DNA of 64,000 nt, from positions 806,001 to 870,000 of the forward strand of contig NZ_BAABAE010000003.1 of the NCBI RefSeq assembly GCF_039537265.1, given 5' to 3'. The notes below the pieces were generated by a model. That model saw only the letters and a list, made by a program, of their open reading frames with translations, was not told where the DNA came from and did no database searches. Made by a program: the position numbers and the translations under genes. The stretch is from Terrimesophilobacter bigeumensis. GTDB taxonomy: Bacteria > Actinomycetota > Actinomycetes > Actinomycetales > Microbacteriaceae. Below are positions 25,114 to 33,804 of the stretch, one piece after another; position 1 is the first letter of the stretch, and the number at the start of each line of letters is the position of its first letter.

Positions 25114-26508
25114 ATGCGAAACCCCGCCCCCGAGTTCGATGCATTGACCGGCACCCTCGCCGGGGTGCTCGGTTTCGATGGTGCGGCGGGGTTGACCGAC
25201 GACGCGTTAATGGAGACCACCGGTGCTCTGGAGCGCCTCGGGCGCTGGCTGAGCGCAGCCCAGGTCGCCGTCGCCGGCGAGATCGACGACCGGTCGCGTC
25301 GAGAGCTCGGCACGGAAGGGCTTTCGGCTCGGCGGGGTTGTCGCAACTCGACCGAGCTGCTCGAACGGATCACGCTGGCGTCGAGCGAGACGATCTCCAG
25401 ACGGTTGAAGATCGGCCGGGCCACGCGGGTTCGCACAGCGTTGACGGGGGAGCGTCTGCCGGCGTCCTTTCCGAGTGTGGCCGAGGCGTTGGGCGTGGGG
25501 GCGATCGGCATCGACACCGCCCACACGATCATCCGTGGGCTGAGCTCCGTCGCAGCCGTGGTGGACGTGTGCTCCATCCAGGCGGCCGAGTACGAACTGG
25601 TCGCAGCGGCCACCGGTACGAGCCCTGAGTCGCCGATGCCCTGCACTGCTGATGAGACTCGGCTGCAGACGGATGTCTGGAAGGTGCGGCTCGATCAGGA
25701 CGGTCGCATCCCGATCGAGGAACGGGCCATGCGGATGCGCTCCATCACCCTGGGCCGGGAGCGTGACGGACTCGTCTGGTTGCGTGGCGCTCTGGTTCCG
25801 GATGTCGCGGCCAAGTTCCTCACCCTCGTCGACGCCTACACCTCCCCGCGCACCGCGCCCGCATTCCTCAACGATGAGGAGCTGGCCGCCCACAATCTCG
25901 AACACGACCCGCGCACCCGCGACCAGCAACGGCACGACATCTTCGCCGGCATCGTCGACATCGCTGCCCGTAGCGCCGAAGTCCCGTCAATGGGTGGTGC
26001 GGCGCCGGTGGTGATGGTCAGTGTCCGGCAGGAAGACCTGGACGCCGACCGTGGTGTCGGGCACATCGACGGGCTCGACACCCCCGTCTCGATGCGGGTC
26101 ATCAAGCACTACACCTGCGCGGGTGGCACCCAGCGTGTGGTCGTGGACGACGCCGGGCGCATCATCGAACTCGGCTCACCGGAGCGGTGCTTCACCGCGC
26201 AGCAGCGGCGGGCGATCGCCCACCGTGACGGCGGGTGCAGTGTTCCCGGATGCCATGTCCCCGCAGCCTGGTGCGAGATCCACCACGTCGACCCGGCCGA
26301 GAACGGTGGGCCTACTCATACTGACAACGGTCTTTTGCTCTGCTGGTTCCACCACCGCAGCCTCGAAACCTCCGGCTGGCAATTCCGGATGATCAACGGC
26401 GCACCCCAGGTCAAAGCACCACCCTGGCTGGACACCAGTCAACAGTGGCGCCCGACAACAGGGTCCCGAACACGCCGACGAGACGCCCTCCAGAAGATCC
26501 CCATCTGA
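25114..26508 (+). CDS. DUF222 and HNH endonuclease domain protein
   Basis: 464 residues. An N-terminal DUF222 (about 30-330) precedes a C-terminal HNH nuclease domain (about 365-425) with two Cys in CSVPGCHVP, the WCEIHHVDP His pair, the Asn-containing GGPTHTDNGLLLCWFHH and a final His. Such genes occur in many copies in actinobacterial genomes and behave like mobile or intron-like nuclease families; their role is not established. The AT-rich upstream region, unlike the surroundings, is consistent with recent transfer. Confidence 0.92.
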   Translation: MRNPAPEFDALTGTLAGVLGFDGAAGLTDDALMETTGALERLGRWLSAAQVAVAGEIDDRSRRELGTEGLSARRGCRNSTELLERITLASSETISRRLKIGRATRVRTALTGERLPASFPSVAEALGVGAIGIDTAHTIIRGLSSVAAVVDVCSIQAAEYELVAAATGTSPESPMPCTADETRLQTDVWKVRLDQDGRIPIEERAMRMRSITLGRERDGLVWLRGALVPDVAAKFLTLVDAYTSPRTAPAFLNDEELAAHNLEHDPRTRDQQRHDIFAGIVDIAARSAEVPSMGGAAPVVMVSVRQEDLDADRGVGHIDGLDTPVSMRVIKHYTCAGGTQRVVVDDAGRIIELGSPERCFTAQQRRAIAHRDGGCSVPGCHVPAAWCEIHHVDPAENGGPTHTDNGLLLCWFHHRSLETSGWQFRMINGAPQVKAPPWLDTSQQWRPTTGSRTRRRDALQKIPI

Positions 26509-26543
26509 CAGCAATTCGCGCGTCCGCGCGTCATGATGGATGC

Positions 26544-26852
26544 ATGAAGGTCGAACTGCTCCACATTGTCGAATGCCCGAACTGGGAGGAAACCGGGGTG
26601 CGCTTGCGTGCCGCCCTGGACGCCATTGGACAGTCAGCTGTCGACATCGACTACGAGCTGTTGCAGACGCCCGAAGAAGCCGCCCGACGCCCCTTCGCCG
26701 GATCGCCCACCATCCTCATCGACGGCGAAGACCCGTTCCCCTCCGGCGGGCCGATCACAGTCCTCGCCTGCCGGGTCTACCGGACCGAGACCGGACTCGC
26801 CGGCGCACCCACCGTCGAACAGCTCACCCAGGCCCTGCGCGAGCACGTCTGA
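26544..26852 (+). CDS. Small thioredoxin-fold protein
   Basis: 102 residues. The start MKVELLHIVECPNWEETGVRL resembles the thioredoxin-like family of small proteins with a single Cys in ECPN (a CxxC is not present) and the cis-Pro-type segment GSPTILIDGEDPF. Probably a cytoplasmic redox or metal-related protein; the exact function is unknown. CATGAT-N6-ATG may mark a leaderless start. It is separated from rpsO by the rpsO promoter region. Confidence 0.75.
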   Translation: MKVELLHIVECPNWEETGVRLRAALDAIGQSAVDIDYELLQTPEEAARRPFAGSPTILIDGEDPFPSGGPITVLACRVYRTETGLAGAPTVEQLTQALREHV

Positions 26853-26917
26853 AACCACGGAGGCATGTCGGGGTCGCGAAGTCGGGTTCGGGCACGTTCC
26901 ACCCTGCCCCGCTCTGC

Positions 26918-27009
26918 TAAACTCTCAAGGTTGCCGTCCAACGGCCGCGGATAAAGAGAGCTGGCACATCAGGTGACCGGCACCGCGCAACGAGCGAAAG
27001 GGGCCATCT
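26918..27009 (+). promoter_or_regulatory. rpsO promoter and leader
   Basis: A -10 sequence TAAACT at 26918-26923 gives a leader of about 80 nt before the ATG of rpsO. The ribosome-binding site is GAAAGGGG. In other bacteria S15 represses its own translation by binding the leader; no specific S15 fold is shown here. Confidence 0.5.
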
Positions 27010-27279
27010 ATGCCATTAGCACCAGATGCCAAGAAAGCGATCATCGACGAGTACGCCACTCACCCAGGTGACACGGGAAGCCCCGAAGTGCAGGTCGCAA
27101 TGCTGACCGCACGCATCAAGGACCTCACCGAGCACCTCAAGGAGCACAAGCACGACCACCACTCACGTCGTGGCCTGCTGCTGCTCGTCGGACAGCGTCG
27201 CCGTCTGCTCGGCTACCTGTCGGACATCGACATCAACCGGTACCGCTCGCTCATCGAGCGCCTCGGATTGCGTCGCTAG
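27010..27279 (+). CDS. rpsO: 30S ribosomal protein S15
   Basis: 89 residues, exactly the family length. Recognised from THPGDTGSPEVQVAMLTARI, HLKEHKHDHHSRRGLL and the C-terminal YRSLIERLGLRR. It binds 16S rRNA and nucleates platform assembly. It is followed by a strong hairpin terminator. In many actinobacteria pnp follows directly; here it is about 10.7 kb away. Confidence 0.99.
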   Translation: MPLAPDAKKAIIDEYATHPGDTGSPEVQVAMLTARIKDLTEHLKEHKHDHHSRRGLLLLVGQRRRLLGYLSDIDINRYRSLIERLGLRR

Positions 27280-27315
27280 GTCTCGACAGGCTCGACCTGA
27301 GACGACACTTGGCGG

Positions 27316-27350
27316 ACGGGCCGTCATCCTTCGGGGTGGCGGCCCGTTTC
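27316..27350 (+). terminator. Terminator of rpsO with a UUCG tetraloop
   Basis: ACGGGCCG (27316-27323) pairs with CGGCCCGT (27340-27347). The stem continues with TCATCC/GGGTGG to a TTCG loop, 14 bp in all with two wobbles, followed by TTTC. TAACCT, the promoter of the next gene, begins only a few bases later. Confidence 0.85.
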
Positions 27351-27364
27351 ATTAACCTTGGGTC

Positions 27365-27598
27365 ATGGAAGTCACCGTGCGCGTCAAGCCGGGCAGCCGC
27401 AAGGGGCCGCTCGTGGACACAACACCAGGCCCGGATGGCGAGACGCTCACGGTATACGTCCCGCAGCGCGCCGTCGACGGGCAGGCCAACACTGCGGTCA
27501 CCGACCTCCTCGCGAAACACTTCGGCGTCGCCCGCAGCCGCGTCGAGATCATCCGCGGTCACACCTCGCGCACCAAGCGCATCCGCATCGAGGAATAA
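27365..27598 (+). CDS. DUF167 (YggU family) protein
   Basis: 77 residues with VRVKPGSRKGPLV at the N-terminus, VPQRAVDGQANTAVTDLLAK in the middle and SRVEIIRGHTSRTKRIRIE at the end, matching the DUF167/YggU fold. Function unknown. ATG 27365 is preceded by TAACCT and six bases, so leaderless. Confidence 0.9.
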   Translation: MEVTVRVKPGSRKGPLVDTTPGPDGETLTVYVPQRAVDGQANTAVTDLLAKHFGVARSRVEIIRGHTSRTKRIRIEE

Positions 27599-27660
27599 CC
27601 CCACGAGACCGAGACCGAGACTGGGCCGAGGCCGCAGCTGAGACCCAATAGGGTCGAGTC

Positions 27661-28308
27661 ATGAACAAAGCCCGGGTCGCGACAGTGTTCGCACCGTACC
27701 TGCTCGTCAGCGTCGTCTACCTGGTCGCGCAGGCCACCGATCTGGTAGCGGTGTCCACGTTCCTGAAGCCCCTGCTCATGCTGCTCCTGCTGGCGGCGTT
27801 CCTGTATTCGCTGCCGCGCATCCGGAGCGAACTGGCCCTGCTCGGCTCGCTCGGCATCCTGTTCTCCTGGGCGGGTGACGTCACCCTCGGGGCGCCGGGC
27901 GATCTCAGTTTCCTCGTCGGGCTCGGCTTCTTCCTTCTCGCCCACCTCGCCTACATCGTCCTGTTCCTCCGCAGACTCCGGATGCGCCGCCTTCGCCTCG
28001 CCGCCCTCGTCTACCTTGCGTGGTGGGTGGGCCTCGTGGTCGTGCTCGCCCCGCACCTCGGATCGCTGCTCATTCCGGTCGCGGCATATGGCCTCGTTCT
28101 CGGCGCGATGGGGTCGATCGGGCTCAGCTGCAACCGCTGGATCGCGATCGGCGGCGCACTGTTCGTGATCTCCGACACCCTGCTCGGTCTGAACCGATTC
28201 CTGCCCGGTTTCGAACTGTGGCAGATCGACACGATCATCATGCTGACCTACCTCGCGGCGCAGGGCCTCATCGCCTACGGTGCGATCCGGATGTCGTGGG
28301 CCCGGTGA
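27661..28308 (+). CDS. Lysoplasmalogenase (YhhN/TMEM86 family)
   Basis: 215 residues with eight hydrophobic helices. The family signature is seen in the pair of acidic motifs LGILFSWAGDVTLG and ISDTLLGLNRF, each with a conserved Asp in a membrane helix. Family members hydrolyse the vinyl-ether of lysoplasmalogens, although in bacteria the substrate may be another ether lipid. TAGGGT-N6-ATG indicates a leaderless transcript. The stop overlaps a small downstream gene (GTGA). Confidence 0.87.
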   Translation: MNKARVATVFAPYLLVSVVYLVAQATDLVAVSTFLKPLLMLLLLAAFLYSLPRIRSELALLGSLGILFSWAGDVTLGAPGDLSFLVGLGFFLLAHLAYIVLFLRRLRMRRLRLAALVYLAWWVGLVVVLAPHLGSLLIPVAAYGLVLGAMGSIGLSCNRWIAIGGALFVISDTLLGLNRFLPGFELWQIDTIIMLTYLAAQGLIAYGAIRMSWAR

Positions 28309-28514
28309 AGGCCAAGCGCACCGGCCCCCTCGCACGCGTCAGTCTGTTCCGCCTCGGCGTGACGCTCGTCATCGTCGTGACGGCCATCCTCGCGTTCACG
28401 CTGCAGGCCGGCGCTTTCCGCTGGCTGTTCCGCGGCGCACTCGTCGTGGGCGCGATACTGCTGTTCGGCAGCTACCTCGTGCAGTGGTGGGTGAAACGGC
28501 GCGCCGATCGCTGA
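28305..28514 (+). CDS. Small two-helix membrane protein
   Basis: 69 residues beginning at a GTG overlapping the lysoplasmalogenase stop. Basic N-terminus, two hydrophobic helices (about 14-34 and 42-61), and a basic end. The coupling indicates co-expression. Function unknown. Confidence 0.65.
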   Translation: MKAKRTGPLARVSLFRLGVTLVIVVTAILAFTLQAGAFRWLFRGALVVGAILLFGSYLVQWWVKRRADR

Positions 28515-28519
28515 AGACG

Positions 28520-29290
28520 TCAGCGGCGCAGACCCGCAGCCTTGCGACGCGCGCGGTCGGGACGCTGCACGACCGCCGCAACGATCACGGCGACAATACC
28601 TACGGGAATGAGCGCCCAGCCGATGACCACCATCGACTGGTGGTGATACTGCGTACCGAAGACCACGAGCGCGGGAACGGCGAAAACAAGGTTCAGCGCG
28701 ATGACCATCGCGAGTCCCGACACGCGCGCAGCCTTCAGGTTCCCCACTCCGGGCGCCAGCATGTTGGCGTCCGCATACTCCCGGGGTCTGGCGACGACGA
28801 AGTAGGGCAGCGTCACGAGCAGCAGCCCGGCGACACCGCCACCCAGGGTGGCAGCGGCGCCAAGCAGATCGAACGCGAAGAAGGTTTGGATCCACGCGGA
28901 GAAATGTCCGCTGTTCTGGTCGGGGAACCGTTCGGCGGCGAGCCTCGCCGGCTCCCAGGTGACGACACCGTGAACGATCGTATTGACGAGGATGAAGATC
29001 CCGCCGAGTGCGAACAAGCGGAAGCCGAACCGGGGGAGGAACGGCTCACCACGTCTCGTCCAGCACAGTTCAACCGTCATCCATGCTCCGGTAAGCGCCG
29101 GAGCCGCGATGCCGAGGTACACGATCGGGCTGTCGGTGAAGGCATCCGCCAGCAGCTCGAGCGCGCCCAGCGTGGAGGCGACGAGCACGAGCGCGGCAAC
29201 CACGAGCGTCGGGATGGTGAGCTCCCGAACGAGGCGGTTACGGGGTCCCGATACCGCTGCGGACACAGTCTCACGGGCGCTCAAGCTCAT
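28520..29290 (-). CDS. Polytopic membrane protein, function unknown
   Basis: 256 residues with about six helices and a basic C-terminal tail. ATG 29290 is preceded by TAGGCT and six bases. A loop with TWEPARLAAERFPDQNSGHF lies between helices 3 and 4. It converges on the small gene at 28305 (6-nt gap). No family recognised. Confidence 0.8.
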   Translation of the reverse strand: MSLSARETVSAAVSGPRNRLVRELTIPTLVVAALVLVASTLGALELLADAFTDSPIVYLGIAAPALTGAWMTVELCWTRRGEPFLPRFGFRLFALGGIFILVNTIVHGVVTWEPARLAAERFPDQNSGHFSAWIQTFFAFDLLGAAATLGGGVAGLLLVTLPYFVVARPREYADANMLAPGVGNLKAARVSGLAMVIALNLVFAVPALVVFGTQYHHQSMVVIGWALIPVGIVAVIVAAVVQRPDRARRKAAGLRR

Positions 29291-29370
29291 CTGGCCAGCC
29301 TAGGGGTACTTCCGGAATGCCCGCGGGCGTTCAGAGGTTTTCCCGGATGATGACGACGACAACTCCTCTC

Positions 29371-29437
29371 CGCTCGAGCGGTGCGACGAGCGACATGGAC
29401 GAGTTCCCGAGCAACGTGCAGGACATCCGGATGCTGC
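29371..29437 (+). pseudogene. 67-bp fragment of an LLM flavin monooxygenase gene
   Basis: 64 of 67 bases match positions 31145-31211 inside the LLM gene 1.7 kb downstream, in the same orientation and coding for RSSGATSDMDEFPSNVQDIR. Nothing else of that gene is seen around it, so it is an isolated duplicated fragment or the relic of a deleted paralogue. The frame ends shortly after at a TAG (29452). Confidence 0.85.
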
Positions 29438-29450
29438 GGAAGCGCAGGCG

Positions 29451-30650
29451 CTAGCGTTCGGAATTCACCCGGCGAATCCGCCGGAACACCAGAAGCGCGA
29501 GTCCGAGGACGATGATTCCTCCGCCGACCGGGAGGAGCCAGCTCGTTGTAACGCCCGTGGCGGCGAGGACCGGTGCCGGCGGAACCGCACCCAGGTACTC
29601 GACCCAAACGGAACCCTGGCCGATGCTGATCATCCAGCGCTGTCCGCTGTCGACGAATTCACCGCTCGTGAGTGGCGCACCCGTGCGCGAGGCCAGCTGA
29701 CCGGTTACCGTACCGATCTGGGATGAGACGAGCGTGAACACGGTGCCGACGGGTGGCACGGCCGCGACGTTGAGGTGCAGTGTGGCACCGTTCAGGACGG
29801 CATCCTTGTAGATGTCGAGGCTGTCGTTCGTCGTCCCGTCGATATCGAATTCGAGGATGCCACCGGCGTTCGCCGTGAACGGTTCCCAGGTGTGAAGGAC
29901 CGAGACCTCGCCCGCGGTCACCCCGGGGGAGATGCTGCCAGTGTTGAGGGTGAGTGTGCGAACGACGCCGAGCAGGGGGTCGCTGAGGTTGCCGCCCGTG
30001 AGGGTGCCGCCGTTGACGACGAAATCCGTGCCGGCGAGCATGCCGGTCACTCGCGTCTCGCCCTGCTGGACATTGAGCCCGTGGTCACCGGCGCCCGCGG
30101 TGTTGATCGCGCCGCCTCCGCCGGAGAGGATGAGCACCCCCGTACCGGTCTTGACCACCTTGCCGGCTCCACCGTTGCCGTCGATCCTGTTCGCGAAGTC
30201 GATTGTCCCTGCCCCGGCGACGGTGAGTACGTCACTCAGCACATTGACCGTTCCGTGATGGGTGAAGGTTGTCCCCGCCGCTGCGCTCCAGGTCTGATCG
30301 CCAACCAGATTCATATCCAGGTTCGTGTCCGCGTCCACGCTCGCTATCGCGCCACCAGTGCCGAGGACGATCCGGTTGCCGTCGAGCAGGAAGTCCGGTG
30401 CCGTGAAGGAGAGGCTTCGAACGAGCAGGTCGGCCGCCAGGTTGTTGTGGGCGTGGGTTCCCGTCGCGAAGACCAGGTTCTCGTCGGCGCCCGGCACCCC
30501 GAGGTCCCAGTTCGCGGCCGTGGCCGTCTCCTGGTTGCCTCCGCCCCCGGCGGTCCAGGTGTAGGTGACCCCCGCAGCGGATGCCGGCGCTGCAATAGCG
30601 ACGACACTGACGGCGATGACGGAGAAGAGGAGGGGAAGCCTGGCGCGCAT
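29451..30650 (-). CDS. Surface-anchored beta-helix protein with LAATG sorting signal
   Basis: 399 residues. A signal peptide ends after PASAA (about 26). Residues about 27-350 are Gly/Thr/Asn-rich and resemble autotransporter-type parallel beta-helix passenger repeats (for example GAGKVVKTGTGVLILSGGGG and NGGTLTGG). A C-terminal LAATG (362-366), a hydrophobic helix and a basic tail RRIRR form a sortase signal of the LAxTG type, used by class E sortases in high-GC Gram-positives. It is therefore predicted to be cell-wall attached. AAGGAA lies 8 nt before ATG 30650. No sortase gene is in the window. Confidence 0.85.
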   Translation of the reverse strand: MRARLPLLFSVIAVSVVAIAAPASAAGVTYTWTAGGGGNQETATAANWDLGVPGADENLVFATGTHAHNNLAADLLVRSLSFTAPDFLLDGNRIVLGTGGAIASVDADTNLDMNLVGDQTWSAAAGTTFTHHGTVNVLSDVLTVAGAGTIDFANRIDGNGGAGKVVKTGTGVLILSGGGGAINTAGAGDHGLNVQQGETRVTGMLAGTDFVVNGGTLTGGNLSDPLLGVVRTLTLNTGSISPGVTAGEVSVLHTWEPFTANAGGILEFDIDGTTNDSLDIYKDAVLNGATLHLNVAAVPPVGTVFTLVSSQIGTVTGQLASRTGAPLTSGEFVDSGQRWMISIGQGSVWVEYLGAVPPAPVLAATGVTTSWLLPVGGGIIVLGLALLVFRRIRRVNSER

Positions 30651-30713
30651 GGTCGGGTTCCTTCGAGTCAGGAGAAGTTGAGAGAATAGTAGTGGGATAG
30701 TGCCGCCACATCA

Positions 30714-30723
30714 ATCAATTGAT
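30714..30723. promoter_or_regulatory. Palindrome ATCAATTGAT in an intergenic region
   Basis: This perfect 10-bp palindrome lies in the AT-rich gap between the divergent surface protein and LLM genes. A MarR/TetR-like operator is possible. The sequence of the wider region is not symmetrical. Confidence 0.3.
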
Positions 30724-30772
30724 AAGACGAATATTCTGCCCGCCACCTGCTGAGTAGGGGTTTGTTCACTTC

Positions 30773-31858
30773 ATGACCGCAACGCCACTGAAACTGTCCG
30801 TGCTCGACCTCGTGCCGGTGCGCACAGAGCAGTCGACAGCGGATGCCCTCGCCGCCTCCATCGAGCTCGCCGTGCGCGCCGACGAACTCGGCTACGAGCG
30901 CTACTGGGTGGCCGAGCATCACAACATGCCGGCCGTCGCCGCCACCAACCCGCCCGTGCTCATCGGCATCCTCGCAGCCCGCACCAGCCGCATCCGGGTC
31001 GGGTCGGGCGGCGTCATGCTCCCGAACCACTCGCCGCTCGTGATCGCCGAACAGTTCGCGGCGCTCGAGGCGGCATTCCCCGGGCGCATCGATCTCGGCA
31101 TCGGCCGTGCACCAGGCAGCGACCCCGTCATCACGGCGCTCCTGCGTTCGAGCGGTGCGACGAGCGACGTGGACGAGTTCCCGAACAACGTGCAGGACAT
31201 CCGGATGCTGCTGAACCCGGATGGCGCGACCCTGCGGATCGGCGGCCGCGAGCAGGCCGCCCAGGGCCATGCCGCTCAGACCTATGTCGTCAGGGCGACC
31301 CCGCAGGCGGCCGGCGCACCGCCGGTGTGGCTTCTCGGATCGAGCGATTACTCCGCGAGACTGGCCGCGAGCCTCGGCCTGCCGTACGTCTTCGCCCACC
31401 ACTTCTCCGGCGAGGGCACCGCGCAGGCGCTCGAACTGTACCGCAGCGGGTTCACCGCCTCCGAAGAGCTCGCAGCGCCCCGCACCTTCCTCACCGTCAA
31501 CGCGGTCGTCGCCGACACCGCTGAGGAGGCGAAGGCGCTCGCGCTCCCGCAACTGCAGCAGATGGCTCGCCTGCGCAGCGGCCTGCCGCTCGGCCCGCAG
31601 ATCACCGTCGAGGATGCCGCCGCCGCATCCGCAGACCTGAGCCCGGCCCTCCAGGGGCAGATCGACCGGATGTTGGAACGATGGGTCGTGGACGCGCCGG
31701 AGCCTGCAGTGGACCGCATCCGCTCGCTCGCGGCGCAGTTCGGCGTCGACGAGGTCATGGTCTCGCCCGGCGCCGGCGCCTCGGCCGGAGATGACCCGCG
31801 GACTGCGCCGGGGAGGGTGCGCACGCTCGAACTGCTCGCAGGAACGCTCCAACCGTGA
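30773..31858 (+). CDS. LLM class flavin-dependent oxidoreductase (MsnO8-like)
   Basis: 361-residue bacterial luciferase-like (LLM) TIM-barrel protein. PVRTEQSTADALAASIELAV, ERYWVAEHHNMPAVAATNP, RIRVGSGGVMLPNHSPLVIAEQF and RIDLGIGRAPGSDP match the MsnO8 subgroup. It uses reduced FMN supplied by a reductase. Substrate unknown. A 67-bp internal stretch (31145-31211) is duplicated at 29371. Confidence 0.93.
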   Translation: MTATPLKLSVLDLVPVRTEQSTADALAASIELAVRADELGYERYWVAEHHNMPAVAATNPPVLIGILAARTSRIRVGSGGVMLPNHSPLVIAEQFAALEAAFPGRIDLGIGRAPGSDPVITALLRSSGATSDVDEFPNNVQDIRMLLNPDGATLRIGGREQAAQGHAAQTYVVRATPQAAGAPPVWLLGSSDYSARLAASLGLPYVFAHHFSGEGTAQALELYRSGFTASEELAAPRTFLTVNAVVADTAEEAKALALPQLQQMARLRSGLPLGPQITVEDAAAASADLSPALQGQIDRMLERWVVDAPEPAVDRIRSLAAQFGVDEVMVSPGAGASAGDDPRTAPGRVRTLELLAGTLQP

Positions 31859-31866
31859 GCTGTGGG

Positions 31867-31905
31867 TACGAAATGCGGGCGCGAAATGCGGGCGCGAAAT
31901 GTGGG
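31867..31905 (+). repeat. 13-bp tandem repeat between LLM genes
   Basis: Three units of CGCGAAATGCGGG (first with TA instead of CG, last with T for C) occupy 31867-31905, just after the stop of the LLM gene. No hairpin is formed. Confidence 0.85.
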
Positions 31906-31966
31906 GAGGGTTTCCGGGAATAGTGTGGTGACAGTCGCTGTTGACACCGTTATCCATGCAAACGAA

Positions 31967-31978
31967 TAGACTTTGGGA
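31967..31978 (+). promoter_or_regulatory. Promoter of the LLM-FMN reductase operon
   Basis: TAGACT (31967-31972), six bases, then ATG 31979. A perfect TTGACA is at 31941-31946, but the spacer is 20 bp, longer than the usual 17, so the two may not form one promoter. Confidence 0.5.
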
Positions 31979-33169
31979 ATGACGATGACACAGGCAGCGA
32001 CACAGCCACAGGACACGAAGAAGGCCATGCAGTTCGGGATCTTCAGCGTCGGGGACATCACGCGCAACCCGGTGACCGGCGAGGAGCCGACCGACGCCTC
32101 GCGCCTGCAGGACGTGCTCACGATCGCCCAGCACGCGGAAGAGGTCGGCCTCGACGTCTTCGCCATGGGGGAGCACCACAACCCGCCGTTCATGCCGTCG
32201 AGCCCCGTCGCGATCAACAGCTGGCTCGCCGCGAAGACCGAGAAGCTCATCCTCTCGACCGCGACGACACTCATCACGACCAACGACCCGGTGCGCATCG
32301 CCGAGGAGTATGCGATGCTGCAGCACCTCTCCGGCGGCCGCATGGACCTCACCCTCGGCCGCGGCAACACCGGCCCGGTCTACCCCTGGTTCGGCGAGGA
32401 CATCCGCCAGGGCATCCCGCTTGCGCTCGAGAAGTACGCGCTCCTGCGCCGGCTGTGGCGGGAGGAGTACGTCGACTGGAGCGGCCAGTTCCGCACCCCG
32501 CTGCAGGGCTTCCAGTCCACCCCGCGGCCGCTGGGTGGCGTGCCGCCGTTCGTCTGGCACGGCAGCATCCGCAGCCCCGAGATCGCCGAGCAGGCCGCCT
32601 ACTACGGCGACGGCTTCTTCTCGAACCACATCTTCTGGCCGGCGGAGCACACCGCGAAGATGATCGGCTACTACCGCCAGCGCTTCGAGCACTACGGGCA
32701 CGGCACGGCGGCACAGGCTATCGTGGGTCTCGGCGGGCAGGTGTTCATGCGCAAGAATTCACAGGATGCGGTCGACGAGTTCCGCCCGTACTTCAACGAG
32801 GCACCGGTGTACGGCAACGGCCCGAGCCTCGAGGACTTCACGGCGCAGACCCCGCTCACCGTGGGCAGCCCGCAGCAGGTCATCGACCGCACGCTCGGCT
32901 TCCGCGAGTACGCGGGTGACTACCAGCGCCAGCTGTGGCTCATGGACCACGCAGGCCTGCCGCTCAAGACCGTGCTCGAGCAGCTCGATATTCTGGGTGG
33001 TGAGGTCGTCCCGGTCCTGCGTGAGGAGTTCGCGAAGAACCGGCCCGCCGGAGTCCCGGATGCGCCGACGCACGAGAACCTGAAGGCGGCAGCGGCCGCC
33101 GCGGCACTCGTCGAGAAGGCCGCAGAGAAGTCGGCCGATGACGTAGAACTGATGGAGGTCGGATCATGA
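31979..33169 (+). CDS. LLM flavin-dependent monooxygenase, CE1758 type
   Basis: 396 residues. QFGIFSVGDITRNPVTGEEP, GLDVFAMGEHHNPPFMPSSP and EEYAMLQHLSGGRMDLTLGRGN are typical of the CE1758 group of LLM proteins, which are encoded next to their own FMN reductase. A Glu/Ala-rich C-terminal tail (about 360-396) is coil-like. ATG 31979 is selected by spacing from TAGACT. The stop overlaps the reductase start (ATGA). Confidence 0.93.
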   Translation: MTMTQAATQPQDTKKAMQFGIFSVGDITRNPVTGEEPTDASRLQDVLTIAQHAEEVGLDVFAMGEHHNPPFMPSSPVAINSWLAAKTEKLILSTATTLITTNDPVRIAEEYAMLQHLSGGRMDLTLGRGNTGPVYPWFGEDIRQGIPLALEKYALLRRLWREEYVDWSGQFRTPLQGFQSTPRPLGGVPPFVWHGSIRSPEIAEQAAYYGDGFFSNHIFWPAEHTAKMIGYYRQRFEHYGHGTAAQAIVGLGGQVFMRKNSQDAVDEFRPYFNEAPVYGNGPSLEDFTAQTPLTVGSPQQVIDRTLGFREYAGDYQRQLWLMDHAGLPLKTVLEQLDILGGEVVPVLREEFAKNRPAGVPDAPTHENLKAAAAAAALVEKAAEKSADDVELMEVGS

Positions 33170-33792
33170 CGAACCGCAGGATAGCGGTCGTGTCGGCGGG
33201 GCTCGCCAAGCCGTCGTCGACCCGGATGCTCGCCGACCGCATCACCACGGCGACGGTCGAGAGACTCACCGAACAGGGGATCGAGACCACCGTCGACACT
33301 TTCGAGCTGCGCGACACGGCCATCGACGTGACCAACAACCTGCTCACCGGCTTCCCGAGCCCGAAGCTCGAGGAGGTCATCGAGAAGGTCGCGACCGCCG
33401 ACGGCCTCATCGCGGTGACCCCGGTCTTCACGACGAGCTACAACGGGTTGTTCAAGTCCTTCTTCGATGTCATCGACCCGCAGTCCCTGAACGGCGTACC
33501 GGTGCTGATCGGCGCGACCGCGGGAACCCCGCGGCACTCCCTCGTACTCGACTACGCCCTGCGGCCCCTCTTCACCTACCTGCACGCCGTCGTCGTGCCG
33601 ACCGGAGTGTTCGCCGCGTCGGCGGACTGGGGCGACAGCGGCGACCGGGTCGCGACCCTGCAGAGCCGGGTGGAGCGGGCGGCAGGGGAGTTCGCCTCGC
33701 TCGTGGCGGCATCCAACCGGTCTGGCCAGGTGCGCGACCCCTTCGAGCTCGACACGGGCTTCAGCCCGACCGGCTCGTATGTGATCGACTGA
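33166..33792 (+). CDS. NAD(P)H-dependent FMN reductase, CE1759 type
   Basis: 208 residues of flavodoxin-like fold. IAVVSAGLAKPSSTRMLADR is the FMN-phosphate loop, and TPVFTTSYNGLFKSFFDVID the conserved flavin-binding segment. It should provide reduced FMN to the LLM protein with which it overlaps. This two-gene arrangement is a known actinobacterial pair; its substrate is unknown. Confidence 0.93.
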   Translation: MTNRRIAVVSAGLAKPSSTRMLADRITTATVERLTEQGIETTVDTFELRDTAIDVTNNLLTGFPSPKLEEVIEKVATADGLIAVTPVFTTSYNGLFKSFFDVIDPQSLNGVPVLIGATAGTPRHSLVLDYALRPLFTYLHAVVVPTGVFAASADWGDSGDRVATLQSRVERAAGEFASLVAASNRSGQVRDPFELDTGFSPTGSYVID

Positions 33793-33804
33793 CGCGGAAG
33801 CCCC

